Assembly (NCBI RefSeq): GCF_022828475.1
Contig: NZ_CP059557.1
Location: 4,697,470-4,761,469, forward strand
DNA: 64,000 nucleotides
Source: Saccharopolyspora gloriosae
GTDB lineage: Bacteria; Actinomycetota; Actinomycetes; Mycobacteriales; Pseudonocardiaceae
Reading direction: 5' to 3'
Shown one piece after another: positions 8,914 to 19,842 of this stretch; within the stretch, counting starts at the first letter, position 1; the number at the start of each line of letters is the position of its first letter. The notes below the pieces were generated by a model. That model was not told the DNA's origin. It saw nothing but the letters and a program-made list of their open reading frames with translations, and made no database searches. A program made the translations under genes and the position numbers.

Positions 8914-9684
8914 CTACTTCCCGTTGCCGGAGCTCTTCCCGTTGCCCTTGTCGGAGTCCGCGTCACCGGCTTCGTCGTCCGCCCCCTCGGAAGCGGCCTC
9001 CCGCTTCGGGAGCAGGGACTCCAGCGCCGCGCCCGCGATCCGGCGGAACGTCCGGTGCGGACGCGCCCGGTCCAGGACCGCGACCTCCAGCTGCTTGTTG
9101 CCCAGCTCGCGGGTGCTCTCCCCGCTGGAGGCCAGCGCCTTCACCGACAACTCCACGGCCGGGCCGAGTTCCATCCCGTCGACGAACGAGTCCTTCAACG
9201 TCGAGTTGATCGTGTCGGCCTGACCGCCCATCACCACGTACTGCGGCTCGTCCACGATCGATCCGTCGTAGGTGAGGCGGTAGAGCTGGTCGGTCTCCGC
9301 ACTCGCCCCGACCTCCGCCACGCAGATCTCCACCTCGAACGGCTTGATCTGCTCGGTGAAGATCGCGCCCAGGTGCTGGGCGTAGGTGTTGGCCAGCGAC
9401 CGCCCGGTGACGTCGCGGCGGTCGTAGGAATAGCCGCGGAAGTCGGCGATGCGCACCCCGGCCACCCGCAGGCTTTCGAATTCGCTGTAGCGGCCGACGG
9501 CCGCGAACCCGAGCCGGTCGTAGATCTCGGAGACCTTGTGCAGCGTGGTGGACGGGTTCTCCGCCACGAACAGCACACCCCCCGCGTACTTCAGCACCAC
9601 CACGCTGCGTCCGCGGGCGATGCCCTTGCGGGCCAGCTCGGAACGCTCCCGCATCAGCTGTTCGGGCGAGGTGTAGAACGGCAT
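8914..9684 (-). CDS. prcA: Proteasome alpha subunit PrcA
   Basis: Forms the outer rings of the 20S core, gating substrate entry and docking the Mpa C-terminus. The 256-residue product starts with [21 protein letters not shown], the typical N-terminal gate and H0 helix. It has the proteasome fold ([19 protein letters not shown]) and lacks the catalytic Thr of beta subunits. The start at 9684 is set by homology to the MSFPYFISPEQAMRER-type N-terminus; upstream residues of the open frame are not conserved. A charged Gly/Ser/Asp tail closes the protein. prcB lies 94 bp upstream on the same strand, so co-transcription is likely. Confidence 0.96.
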   Translation of the reverse strand: MPFYTSPEQLMRERSELARKGIARGRSVVVLKYAGGVLFVAENPSTTLHKVSEIYDRLGFAAVGRYSEFESLRVAGVRIADFRGYSYDRRDVTGRSLANTYAQHLGAIFTEQIKPFEVEICVAEVGASAETDQLYRLTYDGSIVDEPQYVVMGGQADTINSTLKDSFVDGMELGPAVELSVKALASSGESTRELGNKQLEVAVLDRARPHRTFRRIAGAALESLLPKREAASEGADDEAGDADSDKGNGKSSGNGK

Positions 9685-9778
9685 CGTCACGGCTGTGCAC
9701 TCCTGGGTCGAATCGTTCGGCGCCCCCGCTCGAAGGCGGGGCAACCGTGCTCAGCGAAGGAACGGGCGAACGCGGCGG

Positions 9779-10636
9779 TCAGCCGCCCGGATTCTCGGCC
9801 CGGCCCTGCACGACCTGTTCGGCGATCTCGGCGGCCTGCTGCTCGCCGAGCCGGACCGCGCCTTCCTCAGCCGTGATCGTCACGACGGTCGGGTAGATCC
9901 GCCGGGACACGTCGGGGCCACCGGTGGCGGTGTCGTCGTCCGCAGCGTCGTAGAGCGACTCGACCGCGTTGCGCACCGCGGAGTCCACGTCTGCGTCCGG
10001 GTCGTGGCGCTTCTTGAGCGCCGCCTTCGCGAACGGCGAACCGGAACCCACCGCATGGAAACCGCCGGACTCGCCGTAACGGCCGCCGGTGATGTCGTAG
10101 GAGATGATCCGGCCGGCCCGCTCGGGGTCCTCGGCCGCGGTGTCGAAACCGACGAACAGCGGCACCACGGCCAGCCCGGCCATCGCGCCCTGCAGGTTGC
10201 CGCGCAGCATCGTGGCGAGCTTGTTCGCCTTGCCGTCCAGCGACAGCGACACGCCTTCGAGCTTCTCGTAATGCTCCAGCTCGATCGCGTACAGCCGCAC
10301 CATCTCCAGTGCGATGCCCGCGGTGCCCGCGACGCCGACGGCGGAGTAGGCGTCGGTGACGTAGAGCTTGTCCATGTCGCGCTGGGCGATGAGGTTGCCC
10401 ATGGTCGCGCGCCGGTCACCGGCAAGCAGGACACCGCCGCGGAAGGTCAGCGCGACGATCGTGGTGCCGTGCGGCGCCTCGACGATGCCTTGCGGGACAT
10501 CGCGGTTGCCCGGCAGCAGTTCCGGGGCCGTGGCCTGGAGGAAGTCGGTGAACGATGAGGATCCGGAGGTGAGGTAGGCAGCGGGCAGGGCCTGACCCGG
10601 AAAGTTCCGAGCCGCGCTGGATTCCATCGGCGACAT
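9779..10636 (-). CDS. prcB: Proteasome beta subunit PrcB
   Basis: Catalytic subunit of the 20S core and an N-terminal-threonine hydrolase. A propeptide of about 57 residues ends in HG, and mature PrcB begins [21 protein letters not shown], with the nucleophilic Thr first. The Lys/Asp/Ser relay of beta subunits is in the following strands, with a GTAG block after them. The ATG at 10636 is preceded closely by AGGAG; a second ATG three codons later (10627) is the alternative, giving a 282-residue product with better-spaced signals. Total length (285) is normal. pup lies 185 bp upstream, a wider gap than in mycobacteria. Confidence 0.95.
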   Translation of the reverse strand: MSPMESSAARNFPGQALPAAYLTSGSSSFTDFLQATAPELLPGNRDVPQGIVEAPHGTTIVALTFRGGVLLAGDRRATMGNLIAQRDMDKLYVTDAYSAVGVAGTAGIALEMVRLYAIELEHYEKLEGVSLSLDGKANKLATMLRGNLQGAMAGLAVVPLFVGFDTAAEDPERAGRIISYDITGGRYGESGGFHAVGSGSPFAKAALKKRHDPDADVDSAVRNAVESLYDAADDDTATGGPDVSRRIYPTVVTITAEEGAVRLGEQQAAEIAEQVVQGRAENPGG

Positions 10637-10821
10637 CGTCTCCTGCTTCGAAGGACTGCCCCACCGCCGCGACGGCGGGGCCGGGATCGGGGCAGGCCCC
10701 AAGATCGGGGCCGTACCGCAACTCTAATCAAGATCGCCCGCGTGAGCGATGGTCCGGGACCGTCCGCGTGGCGAGGGCCGCCGGGCCGGGTCTCGCCCCG
10801 GCGGCCACGCGGTGTCGGTGC

Positions 10822-11013
10822 CTACTGCCCGCCCTTCTGCACGTAGGCGCGGACGAAGTCCTCGGCGTTCTCTTCCAGGACGTCGTCGATCTCGTCCAGG
10901 ATGGCGTCGACGTCCTCGCCGAGCTTCTCGCGACGTTCCTGACCGGCTGCTTCGGGACCCGACTCCTCGTCTCCGTCGCCGCCATCGGGCCGCTGGACCT
11001 TTTCCTGGGACAT
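10822..11013 (-). CDS. pup: Prokaryotic ubiquitin-like protein Pup
   Basis: Small, intrinsically disordered protein modifier that is joined through its C-terminus to lysines of proteins destined for the proteasome. The 63-residue product has a Gly/Asp/Glu-rich N-terminal part and the conserved segment AAGQERREKLGEDVDAIL. It ends DFVRAYVQKGGQ. The C-terminal Gln means it must be deamidated by Dop before PafA can use it. The start at 11013 follows a strong GGGAGG site; the 22 extra upstream codons are not conserved. Located between dop and prcB on the same strand. Confidence 0.97.
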   Translation of the reverse strand: MSQEKVQRPDGGDGDEESGPEAAGQERREKLGEDVDAILDEIDDVLEENAEDFVRAYVQKGGQ

Positions 11014-11207
11014 CTCGCCCTCCCGGTGGTTGTCCGTTCGGATGCCGGGGATGTCGAACGGTCGCCGAACACGGGGCATCCTGAGGTGAACAGTACCTAG
11101 CTGAACCCCTGTTCGCCCACATCCAAGCGGGCAATGTTGCGATCTTTCACGTTCGGTGAAGACGCACCAGCACCATCTAACGAGCTGGTCAGCGGGGCCA
11201 CCCGGAG

Positions 11208-12707
11208 TCAGCCTCGGGTCAGCGAGTCCACGAGCTCCTCCGCACTGGACGCGGCGTCGAGCAGTTCGCCCACGTGGGCTCGCGTTCCGCGCAACGGCTC
11301 CAGGGTCGGGATGCGCACCAACGACTCCCTGCCCAGGTCGAAGATGACGGAATCCCAGGAGGCCGCAGCGACCTCGGCCGGGTATCGCTCCAGGCAGCGG
11401 CCTCGGAAGTAGGCCCTGGTGTCCTCGGGGGGCTCGGTCACGGCCGCCCTGACCTCTTCCTCGGTGACGAGCCTGCGCATCGAGCCGCGCGCGACGAGCC
11501 GGTTGTAGAGGCCCTTGTCCAACCGCACGTCGGAGTACTGCAGGTCGATCATGTGGAGTTTCGGGGAGGCCCAGCCGAGGTTGCCGCGGGTGCGGTAGTT
11601 CTCCAGCAGTCGCAGCTTCGCCGGCCAGTCCAACCGATCGGCGCAGTCCATCGGGTCCCCGCCGAGCAGGTCCAGCACCTCACCCCAGGTCGCCAGCACT
11701 TCCTTCGAGGTCTGGTCACCGCCGTTGGCGGCCACGTGCCGCGCGGCCCGCTCGTGGTACTCGCGCTGCAGGTCGAGGCCGGTGAACTTGCGGCCGTCGG
11801 CGAGTTCCACCGTCTGGCGCAACGTCGTGTCGTGGCTGATCAGGTGCACCGCCTGCACCGAGTCCGCGAGCTTGAGGTCGTCGAAGCGCTCACCGGCCTC
11901 GATCATGTCCAGCACCAGCGCGGCGGTGCCGACCTTCAGGTACGTGGAGGTCTCGGCCAGGTTCGCGTCGCCGATGATGACGTGCAGCCTGCGGTACTTG
12001 TCCGCGTCGGCGTGCGGTTCGTCACGGGTGTTGATGATGCCGCGCTTGAGCGTGGTCTCCAGGCCGACCTCGACCTCGATGTAGTCGGAGCGCTGCGAGA
12101 GCTGGAACCCGGGCTTCTCCCCCGCCTGCCCGAGCCCGACCCGTCCGGAACCGCACATCACCTGGCGGGACGCGAAGAACGGGGTGAGCCCGGAGATGAC
12201 CGAGGTGAACGGCGTGTCCCGGGCCATCAGGTAGTTCTCGTGAGTGCCGTAGCTGGCGCCCTTGCCGTCGACGTTGTTCTTGTACAGCTGCATCTGCGGA
12301 GTGCCGGGCACGCTGGCCGCCTTGATCGCGGCCTCCTCCATGACCCGCTCGCCCGCCTTGTCCCAGACCACGGCGTCACGCGGGTTGGTGACCTCGGGGG
12401 CCGAGTACTCGGGGTGCGCGTGGTCGACGTAGAGCCGGGCGCCGTTGGTGAGGATGACGTTGGCCGCGCCGAGGTCGTCGCTGTCGGAGCCGTTGTTCTG
12501 CGGTGCCGACGCCCCCAGGTCGAAGCCGCGGGCGTCCCGCAACGGCGACTCCACTTCGTAGTCCCACCGGGCACGGCGAGCGCGCGGGATGTCCGCCGCG
12601 GCCGCGTAAGCGAGCACGATGTGTGTGGAGGTCAGCACCGGGTTGGCCGTCGAATCGCCGGGCACGACGATGCCGTACTCCACTTCGGTTCCCATGATCC
12701 GCCGCAT
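11208..12707 (-). CDS. dop: Deamidase/depupylase Dop
   Basis: Converts the Pup C-terminal Gln to Glu and also removes Pup from substrates. The 499-residue product is a PafA paralogue with the same glutamine-synthetase-like core: [20 protein letters not shown] at the N-terminus, [19 protein letters not shown], and [20 protein letters not shown]. Unlike PafA it has the Dop-specific loop near residues 40-80 ([20 protein letters not shown] and the following Asn/Ser/Asp stretch). The start at 12707 gives the conserved [12 protein letters not shown]; the longer open frame upstream overlaps the divergent Nudix gene promoter region. Length matches the family. Confidence 0.97.
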   Translation of the reverse strand: MRRIMGTEVEYGIVVPGDSTANPVLTSTHIVLAYAAAADIPRARRARWDYEVESPLRDARGFDLGASAPQNNGSDSDDLGAANVILTNGARLYVDHAHPEYSAPEVTNPRDAVVWDKAGERVMEEAAIKAASVPGTPQMQLYKNNVDGKGASYGTHENYLMARDTPFTSVISGLTPFFASRQVMCGSGRVGLGQAGEKPGFQLSQRSDYIEVEVGLETTLKRGIINTRDEPHADADKYRRLHVIIGDANLAETSTYLKVGTAALVLDMIEAGERFDDLKLADSVQAVHLISHDTTLRQTVELADGRKFTGLDLQREYHERAARHVAANGGDQTSKEVLATWGEVLDLLGGDPMDCADRLDWPAKLRLLENYRTRGNLGWASPKLHMIDLQYSDVRLDKGLYNRLVARGSMRRLVTEEEVRAAVTEPPEDTRAYFRGRCLERYPAEVAAASWDSVIFDLGRESLVRIPTLEPLRGTRAHVGELLDAASSAEELVDSLTRG

Positions 12708-12819
12708 ACCTGGAAGCCTACGGGTTCCAGGCCGTTCAGCAGAATTTTTCCGGCGTTGGACGCGTTCCGTGGTCGGGCGCCCGGCGGGTCCCTCAGCAGC
12801 GCTCTGCGAGGATTCCACC

Positions 12820-13344
12820 GTGGGCGCTCAGGACGAACTGGTGGCGGTGTACGACGCGGCGGGTGACGTGGCGGGGTCCGCGCCGCGCTGGCGGATGCGG
12901 CGGGACGGCCTCTGGCACGCGGCGACGTCGATCCTGGTGCGCTCCGGCGACGGCCGGTCGATCTACGTGCATCGGCGCACCGACCACAAAGATGTCAATC
13001 CGGGCGCGCACGACTGCTTCGCCGGCGGCGTCGTCGCCGCTGGTGAGACGCCTGATTCCGGTGCGGAGCGCGAACTGGCGGAGGAGCTCGGCATCCGGGG
13101 CGTGCCGCTCGAGTTCCTGTTCCGCTCGGTGTTCGAGCAGGACTCGGTCCGCCACCACGGGTTCGTCTACGAGACGCGGTGGGACGGCCCGGTCGTCCAC
13201 CAGCCGGAAGAGGTCGCCGACGGCTGGTGGATGCCGGTGGCCGAGCTGCGCGAACGGTTGGCGGATCACGATTGGCCGTTCGCCGCCGACAGCCGCCGCT
13301 TCATCCGCGAATGGTTCACCCGCCAGGACGCCGAGGGCTCCTGA
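12820..13344 (+). CDS. Nudix hydrolase
   Basis: Hydrolyses a nucleoside diphosphate linked to another moiety; the exact substrate is unknown. The 174-residue product has a perfect Nudix box, [23 protein letters not shown] (GX5EX7REXXEEXG, about residues 66-88). Its N-terminal [22 protein letters not shown] strand pattern resembles isopentenyl-diphosphate-isomerase-like and YfcD-type Nudix proteins. The GTG start at 12820 has a GAGGA ribosome-binding site 7 nt upstream; the longer frame would run back through dop. Divergent from dop and convergent with the aldo/keto reductase, leaving 5 bp between stops. Confidence 0.92.
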   Translation: MGAQDELVAVYDAAGDVAGSAPRWRMRRDGLWHAATSILVRSGDGRSIYVHRRTDHKDVNPGAHDCFAGGVVAAGETPDSGAERELAEELGIRGVPLEFLFRSVFEQDSVRHHGFVYETRWDGPVVHQPEEVADGWWMPVAELRERLADHDWPFAADSRRFIREWFTRQDAEGS

Positions 13345-13349
13345 GACCG

Positions 13350-14297
13350 TCAATGCCACGGCAGCGCTGAACGTTCCCCCCAGTAGGTGGCGGAATCGCG
13401 GGTCAGCGCGGCCAGTTCACCCAGGTCCGTCGCGTCGAGCCGAACCGACGCCGCGGCCAGGTTCGAGTCCAGCTGCGCCACGTCCGCAGGCCCGACGAGC
13501 ACCACGTCCGCCCACGGCTGGGCCAGCACGTGCGCCAGCGCGACCGCGTCGGGAGTGGTTCCGTGCCGTGCGGCCACGCGGGCGAGCAGTTCCGGTGGGT
13601 TCACCGCGAGCCTGCCGTTGGCGAGGGATTCCTTCACCAGCACCTGCCAGCCGCCGTGGTGCACCTCGGTCAGCGCCCGCCCCGCCGAGGGTTCCAGCGA
13701 GTTCCAGGTGGATTGCACGGCGCTGAACAGCTGCCTGCCACCGATCTCCAGTTCCCAGGCCCGTTCCACGGCCTCGGCCTGTGCCGCCCCGCTGGTGGAG
13801 ATTCCGAGGCGCACCCCGGAGTCCCGCAGCCGCGCCAGTTCGTGTTGCAGCGCCAAGTCGTCGAACAGCGGGCTTTCCGGCGTCAGCGAGTGCACCTGGT
13901 ACAGGTCGACCCGGTCGTCGAGCAGGTCGTGAGTCTGCGCCCACTGCTCGCGGAGGCGTTCCACCGAGTGCTCTTTGACCTCGTGCACTTCGGTTTCGAT
14001 GCGCCACTCTGCGACGTAGGCGTAGCCCCACTTGCTGGACACGGTGACGCCCTGGTGGCCGCGTTCGGCGAGCCAGCCCGCGAGGAATTCCTCGGCGCTG
14101 CCGTAGGAACGGGCGGTGTCGACCCAGCGGATGCCGCGCTCGTAGGCGGCGTCGAGCACCCGGCCGGTGTGCTCGCGCATCGCCTCGGCCGTCCGGTGCG
14201 CCGGCAGCGCGTCGGTGCGGCCGATGTTGATGTAGGCGGGGCGGCCGAGCGCGGCCAGCCCGAGGCCGAACCGATTCGGATGCGGCGTGGAGATCAT
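13350..14297 (-). CDS. Aldo/keto reductase
   Basis: NADPH-dependent carbonyl reductase with a TIM barrel, 315 residues. The catalytic tetrad is recognisable: Asp and Tyr in WVDTARSYG, Lys in VTVSSKWGY, and His in YQVHSLTPE. The C-terminal GPADVAQLDSNLAAA segment is the family's cofactor-binding end. The ATG at 14297 gives the standard N-terminal HPNRFGLGLAALGRP strand. The substrate cannot be inferred. Its position between dop and mpa is not part of the Pup pathway and differs from the M. tuberculosis order. Confidence 0.9.
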   Translation of the reverse strand: MISTPHPNRFGLGLAALGRPAYINIGRTDALPAHRTAEAMREHTGRVLDAAYERGIRWVDTARSYGSAEEFLAGWLAERGHQGVTVSSKWGYAYVAEWRIETEVHEVKEHSVERLREQWAQTHDLLDDRVDLYQVHSLTPESPLFDDLALQHELARLRDSGVRLGISTSGAAQAEAVERAWELEIGGRQLFSAVQSTWNSLEPSAGRALTEVHHGGWQVLVKESLANGRLAVNPPELLARVAARHGTTPDAVALAHVLAQPWADVVLVGPADVAQLDSNLAAASVRLDATDLGELAALTRDSATYWGERSALPWH

Positions 14298-14363
14298 GCC
14301 TGAAAACCTAATCGCTGCCCACGAGGATCGACACTCGACCTCGGCCGGGCACCCCGTTCCGAC

Positions 14364-14409
14364 ACGACTCGTGGCGGGCACCGAAGCACGGCGCCCGCCA
14401 CGAAGTCGT
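14364..14409. terminator. Hairpin terminator downstream of mpa
   Basis: Stem of about 16 bp with one bulge: ACGACTCGTGGCGGGC pairs with a reverse-complementary arm ending at 14409, with a 13-nt loop. It begins 9 bp beyond the mpa stop codon on the minus strand and could end mpa transcription. Confidence 0.6.
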
Positions 14410-14417
14410 GAACGTTG

Positions 14418-16217
14418 CTACAGGTACTGGCCGGTGTTGGTGGCCGTGTCGATCGCCCGGCCGGATTCCTGGTTCTTGCCGCTGACCAGGGTCCGGATGT
14501 AGACGATCCGCTCGCCCTTCTTGCCCGAGATCCGCGCCCAATCGTCCGGGTTGGTGGTGTTGGGCAGGTCCTCGTTCTCGGCGAATTCGTCGATGATGGC
14601 GTCCTGCAGGTGCTGCACCCGCAGGCCCGGCTGGCCGGTGTCGAGCACCGACTTGATCGCGGCCTTCTTCGAGCGGTCCACGATGTTCTGGATCATCGCG
14701 CCGGAGTTGAAGTCCTTGAAGTACAGGACTTCCTTGTCTCCGTTGGCGTAGGTGACCTCCAGGAACCGGTTCTCGTCGGTCTCGGCGTACATCCGCTCCA
14801 CGGTGGTCTGGATCATCGCGTCGATGCAGGCCGCCTGGTCGCCGCCGAACTCGAGGAGGTCCTCCTCGTGGATGGGCAGCTTGTCGGTGAGGTACTTGGA
14901 GAAGATGTCCTTCGCCGACTCGGCGTCCGGCCGCTCGATCTTGATCTTCACGTCGAGCCTGCCCGGTCGCAGGATCGCCGGGTCGATCATGTCCTCGCGG
15001 TTGGAGGCACCGATGACGATGACGTTCTCCAGGCCCTCGACACCGTCGATCTCCGAGAGCAGCTGCGGCACGATCGTGGTCTCCACGTCCGAGGACACCC
15101 CGCTGCCACGGGTGCGGAAGATCGAGTCCATCTCGTCGAAGAACACGATCACCGGCGTGCCTTCGGAGGCCTTCTCCCTGGCTCGCTGGAAGATGAGCCG
15201 GATGTGCCGCTCGGTCTCGCCCACGAACTTGTTCAGCAGTTCGGGACCCTTGATGTTCAGGAAGTAGGACTTGGCCTGCCCGTCGTCATCACCGCGCGAC
15301 GCGGCGACCTTCTTGGCCAGCGAGTTCGCCACCGCCTTCGCGATGAGCGTCTTACCGCAGCCGGGCGGCCCGTAGAGCAGCACTCCCTTGGGAGGTTGCA
15401 GCTGGTACTGCACGTAGAGGTCGGAGTGCAGGAACGGGAGCTCCACGGCGTCCCGGATCTGCTCGATCTGGCCGCTGAGGCCACCGATGTCCAGGTAACC
15501 GACGTCCGGGACCTCTTCGAGCACAAGGTCCTCGACCTCGGCCTTGGGCACCGTGTCGTAGGCATAACCCGCTTTGCTGTCCACCAGCACGGAGTCACCG
15601 GACTTGAGCCCGGCCTCCACCAGCGGATCGGTCAGCCACACGACCCGTTCCTCATCGGTGTGGCCGAGTACCAGCGCACGGTTCGTGCCCACGCTGTCGG
15701 TGAGGCTCGGGGGCAGGATCTCCCGGAAGGTGCACACCTCGCCGATCTGCTCGAAGGCGCCCGCTTCCACGACGGTCAGCGCCTCGTTGAGCCGGACGGA
15801 CTGGCCCAGCTTGAGCTCTTCGGCCTCGACGTTCGGCGATACGGCGACCCGCATCTTGCGACCGGAGGTGAATACATCGACCGTGCCGTCCTCGTAGCGG
15901 CACAGGAAAGTTCCGTATCCGCTCGGAGGTTGGGCCAGGCGGTCGACCTCCTCGCGCAGGGCCATCAGCTGGCCGCGCGCTTCCTTCAGGGTCTCGGTGA
16001 GTTTGGCGTTCCGTTCGGTGAGCTGGCTCACGCGCTCGGATGCCTCGGCCAGCCGCTTTTCCAGCAACCGGGCCTGCTGGGGGGACTCGTTGAGCTTTCG
16101 GCGCAGCAACGCCACTTCGTCTTGGAGCAGACGAATCTGGCCGTTGAGCTCGGCTTGCCCGCCGGGCTGCTGCTCGCCGCCCTCCTCAGGCCGGCTGCCG
16201 GGACGGTCGTGCTGCAT
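14418..16217 (-). CDS. mpa: Mycobacterial proteasome ATPase Mpa/ARC
   Basis: Hexameric AAA+ unfoldase that recognises Pup and feeds pupylated proteins into the 20S core. The 599-residue product has a coiled-coil that binds Pup (about residues 25-96), a double OB-fold interdomain (about 97-235) and one AAA domain. The AAA domain carries Walker A GPPGCGKT (283-290), Walker [10 protein letters not shown] (356-364) and an arginine-finger region ILRPGRLD. It ends GQYL, the C-terminal motif that docks into PrcA pockets and opens the gate. The ATG at 16217 has a strong GGAGGAGGG site 7 nt upstream. AKR and Nudix genes separate it from dop. Confidence 0.97.
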   Translation of the reverse strand: MQHDRPGSRPEEGGEQQPGGQAELNGQIRLLQDEVALLRRKLNESPQQARLLEKRLAEASERVSQLTERNAKLTETLKEARGQLMALREEVDRLAQPPSGYGTFLCRYEDGTVDVFTSGRKMRVAVSPNVEAEELKLGQSVRLNEALTVVEAGAFEQIGEVCTFREILPPSLTDSVGTNRALVLGHTDEERVVWLTDPLVEAGLKSGDSVLVDSKAGYAYDTVPKAEVEDLVLEEVPDVGYLDIGGLSGQIEQIRDAVELPFLHSDLYVQYQLQPPKGVLLYGPPGCGKTLIAKAVANSLAKKVAASRGDDDGQAKSYFLNIKGPELLNKFVGETERHIRLIFQRAREKASEGTPVIVFFDEMDSIFRTRGSGVSSDVETTIVPQLLSEIDGVEGLENVIVIGASNREDMIDPAILRPGRLDVKIKIERPDAESAKDIFSKYLTDKLPIHEEDLLEFGGDQAACIDAMIQTTVERMYAETDENRFLEVTYANGDKEVLYFKDFNSGAMIQNIVDRSKKAAIKSVLDTGQPGLRVQHLQDAIIDEFAENEDLPNTTNPDDWARISGKKGERIVYIRTLVSGKNQESGRAIDTATNTGQYL

Positions 16218-16784
16218 ATCGGCACCCTCCTCCCGTGCTCGTACCACCACGGTACCGGCGATCACCGACGACGGCGGCGTCGTGATTGCGCGCCGGATCG
16301 CCTAGCGTGCCACAAAATTCGGCGAATACCCATGACTCGAACGTCCTCGATGGCCCGCCCGGGCGTGGTGGGAGTGGACGGTGAACACGGTGTGCTCACG
16401 ATCATGGTCCATTCGGTGTTTCCGGCCCGTTGCGTCGTCGCCGAAACCGGCGGTACGACCACGGGTTTTCCGTTCAGCCACCGCATTCGGTACCGAATGT
16501 CGGCATCCGAGTGTCGGTGAGCTGACAACCGGGTGTCGTTGCGGTGCCGACGCCCTCGGCGTGTCCGACTTCTCCCATCATTTGGAACAACAAGGGTTTT
16601 CCGCAGACGAAACGTGCGGCGACGAGATCCTCATGTCGGGCATCTCACCCATGTGGCACAGGACAGCCGGAAAGGTCTACTCCTGACATGCGTCAGATAA
16701 CGCTCTGATGTACTTACGCCCGCCGCACTTGGGGCGACCGCACCTCGGTGCGGCCAGAGCACAGAACTTGGGGGAGGAACATCC
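16218..16784. other. Intergenic region between mpa and a membrane protein
   Basis: This 567-bp divergent gap has lower GC than its surroundings and no convincing gene. It contains a 6-bp hairpin CCGCAC-ctcg-GTGCGG at 16738-16753, just before the downstream ribosome-binding site. It probably holds the mpa promoter and that of the gene at 16785; no -10/-35 pair stands out. Confidence 0.5.
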
Positions 16785-17507
16785 ATGACCTATCCGCCGC
16801 AACAGCCCGGACCGGGCGGGTGGGACCGGTCGCCGGCCGGGAACCCGGCGGACGGCGCTCCGACCCCCGGCGGGCCACCACCGCAGCAGCAGCCCAACTT
16901 TTACGGCAACCAGCACGCCGGATGGCCGCAAGGCCCCATCACCGGAGTCCCGGCGCAGCCCGGCCAGCAGCCCTTCCCGCCGGCGGCGGGCCAGGACCCG
17001 TTCGGCGGCCGGCAGTTCGGCCAGCAGGTCCCGCCGCCGCCGAACTGGGGCGGCGAATTCGGGGCGGGCGCGTGGATCCAGGAGCCCGGCGAGTTCGACG
17101 ATGACGAGCCGGAGCGGCGGTCTCCGCTGGTCTGGATCCTCGGCGGCGTCGGAGTGCTGGTCCTGGCCGGGGCGGTGGTCGGCGGCATCTTCCTGTTCGG
17201 CGGCGGCGACCCCGGTGCTGCTCGGCCGGTCGCCCAAGGACTCGTCGACAAGGTCAACGCCGGGGACTTCGGCTCGCTCGGCCCGCAGCTGTGCGCGGCC
17301 AACCGGGGAGAGCTCGACACGCAGTTCCAGCAGCTCGCCAGCGGCGAGTTCCAGGTGCAGCTCGGGCAGATCACCGAACAGGGCGAACAGGCCCGCGCGA
17401 AGCTCCACGGCACCTACACCCTCGGCGGCGCCACCATGCCCGTCGACCAGACCATCCTGCTCACCGTCGAAGACGACGAGTGGAAAGTGTGCAAGCTCGA
17501 CCAGTGA
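16785..17507 (+). CDS. Proline/glutamine-rich single-span membrane protein
   Basis: 240-residue protein of unknown function. The N-terminal 100 residues are a low-complexity, Pro/Gly/Gln-rich cytoplasmic region (for example PPQQQPNFYGNQHAG). One membrane helix follows (about 113-140, SPLVWILGGVGVLVLAGAVVGGIF). The extracytoplasmic domain of about 95 residues begins DPGAARPVAQGLVDKVNAGDF and has a pattern resembling NTF2-like/DUF4878 domains, with one Cys pair (LCAAN and VCKLD). The ATG has a strong GGGGGAGGAA ribosome-binding site. It occupies the place of the Rv2116-Rv2117 genes between mpa and trmI in M. tuberculosis, but I see no homology to lppK. Confidence 0.8.
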   Translation: MTYPPQQPGPGGWDRSPAGNPADGAPTPGGPPPQQQPNFYGNQHAGWPQGPITGVPAQPGQQPFPPAAGQDPFGGRQFGQQVPPPPNWGGEFGAGAWIQEPGEFDDDEPERRSPLVWILGGVGVLVLAGAVVGGIFLFGGGDPGAARPVAQGLVDKVNAGDFGSLGPQLCAANRGELDTQFQQLASGEFQVQLGQITEQGEQARAKLHGTYTLGGATMPVDQTILLTVEDDEWKVCKLDQ

Positions 17508-17536
17508 GTCTTGTTCCGATTGGCCTGCGCAGAGTC

Positions 17537-17580
17537 GGGTAGCCGAACCTCAGCGCTTCCTCGCCGGCAGGGGGCACTGA
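17537..17580 (-). repeat. Palindromic intergenic element, copy B (half)
   Basis: On the minus strand this reads GGCGAGGAAGCGCTGAGG followed by TTCGGCTACCCG, the right-hand end of the palindromic element seen at 21838, 55508 and 62895. Only one arm is present, so it cannot form the outer hairpin. It lies between the membrane protein and trmI. Confidence 0.55.
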
Positions 17581-17599
17581 TCAAGAGCTCGTCTTGCGG

Positions 17600-17632
17600 C
17601 CGGTGGCACCGCTGGAGTTGCGGTGCCACCGG
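17600..17632. terminator. Bidirectional hairpin terminator
   Basis: Perfect 13-bp stem: CCGGTGGCACCGC pairs with GCGGTGCCACCGG across a 7-nt loop. It lies 5 bp past the trmI stop codon on the minus strand and also downstream of the convergent membrane-protein gene. Confidence 0.75.
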
Positions 17633-17637
17633 GGTGC

Positions 17638-18612
<975 letters not shown>

Positions 18613-19755
18613 TCACCGTTCGCGGTTGCGGGATCTGAGCGCGCTGCGCAGGTCCTCCCGGCGCAGCACCCCGCAGGGCCTGCCGTCGGTGTCGATGACG
18701 AGGAACTGCCAGGCCAGTACGGTACGCACCCGTTCCAGGACGGCCTCGCCCGGCTCGCCCTCCAGCAGGATGGTGTCCGGGCCGACGGGTTCGGCGGCGC
18801 GTTCGGCGGGGTCCTGGGGCGCGCTGGTGGCGAGGCGTTCGGCGGCGGACTGGTCGAGCAGTCCCACTGCGATGCCGTCGGCTCGCACCAGCACCACGCC
18901 TCGTCCGGCGGCGGCGACCAGCGCGTCTCCGACGGGGCTCTCCGCGGGCAGTTGCAGCACCGGGCGCATGATCTCGGTGAGCGAGACCCGCACGGGCCTG
19001 CTCCGGCGTTGTTCCGCCTTGTGCTCGGCCGTGGCGCCCGCGATGACGAACCACACCATGAACACGCAGGCCAGCAGCCGCAGCCACTGGTCGTCGACGT
19101 CGTGGAGCAGTCCCAGCAACGCCCACACCAGCAGTGCGGCGGCGACGAGGCCCGCTCCGACGACGCCCGCGGTGGTGCCCGCGTTCCTGCGTCCCGTGAC
19201 GGCCCACAGCAGTGACCGCAGCATCCGGCCGCCGTCCAGCGGGAGCCCCGGCAGCAGGTTGAACACGGCCACCGCGAGGTTCGCCACGCAGGTCTGCGCG
19301 ATGAGCAGCCAGATCGCGCCGCCCGAGGGCATCGCGAACCAGCCGAGCCCGGTGACCGCGGCCAGCAGCACCGACACCGCGGGTCCCGCCGCGGCGACCA
19401 TGCCTTCCTGGGCCGGGGTCGCGGGAGTCCGGCTGATCTCGGAGATGCCGCCCAGCAGGAACAGCCGCACCCGGCGCACCGGCAGTCCCAGGCGCACCGC
19501 CACCAGGCAATGCCCGAGTTCGTGCAGCAGCACCGAGGCCGCCAGCAGCACCGTGAACACGGCGGCGATGAACGCACTGGTCCACACGCTGACGTCGGGC
19601 AGGATCCGGGTGACCAGCGGTGTGTAGAGGAGCACGATGAACGCGGCTCCGACCCACCACGACGGCGACAGCAGCACCGGTACGCCGGCCACCCGGCACA
19701 GCAGCAGCCCGTTGTCCGGTGGAGCAGGTCGGCCGCGAGCTGTGTTGGCGGGCAT
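18613..19755 (-). CDS. M50-family site-2 protease with CBS domains
   Basis: Intramembrane zinc metalloprotease of 380 residues. It has the active-site helix HELGH (about residues 78-82), the second metal motif NLLPGLPLDGGRML (about 160-173), six or so membrane helices, and two C-terminal CBS domains (about 245-375, ending GVLRREDLRSAL). This layout matches the Rip3-like group in actinobacteria. CBS domains usually bind adenine nucleotides and may control the protease. The start at 19755 (MPANTARGRP) is chosen because TACCCT lies 7 nt upstream, which suggests leaderless transcription; the much longer open frame runs through the divergent RecB gene. Substrate unknown. Confidence 0.9.
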   Translation of the reverse strand: MPANTARGRPAPPDNGLLLCRVAGVPVLLSPSWWVGAAFIVLLYTPLVTRILPDVSVWTSAFIAAVFTVLLAASVLLHELGHCLVAVRLGLPVRRVRLFLLGGISEISRTPATPAQEGMVAAAGPAVSVLLAAVTGLGWFAMPSGGAIWLLIAQTCVANLAVAVFNLLPGLPLDGGRMLRSLLWAVTGRRNAGTTAGVVGAGLVAAALLVWALLGLLHDVDDQWLRLLACVFMVWFVIAGATAEHKAEQRRSRPVRVSLTEIMRPVLQLPAESPVGDALVAAAGRGVVLVRADGIAVGLLDQSAAERLATSAPQDPAERAAEPVGPDTILLEGEPGEAVLERVRTVLAWQFLVIDTDGRPCGVLRREDLRSALRSRNRER

Positions 19756-19762
19756 GGGCCAC

Positions 19763-19768
19763 AGGGTA
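19763..19768 (-). promoter_or_regulatory. -10 element for leaderless M50 protease transcript
   Basis: On the minus strand TACCCT lies 7 nt before the ATG at 19755. It shares an 87-bp divergent promoter region with the RecB-like gene. Confidence 0.5.
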
Positions 19769-19830
19769 GAGCGGGCCGCGTGAATCGCCGGTGATACGCC
19801 ACGCCCGCGGATCTTGTCGGCAGTCTGTTC

Positions 19831-19836
19831 TAGGGT
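19831..19836 (+). promoter_or_regulatory. -10 element for leaderless RecB-like transcript
   Basis: TAGGGT lies exactly 6 nt before the ATG at 19843. No Shine-Dalgarno sequence is present. Confidence 0.5.
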
Positions 19837-19842
19837 GCGGGC

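Noticed and set aside
16381-16686. 101-codon open frame in the mpa upstream gap, with a GTG start
   Set aside because: Codon use is not GC3-biased like real genes nearby, no ribosome-binding site is visible and I recognise no family.
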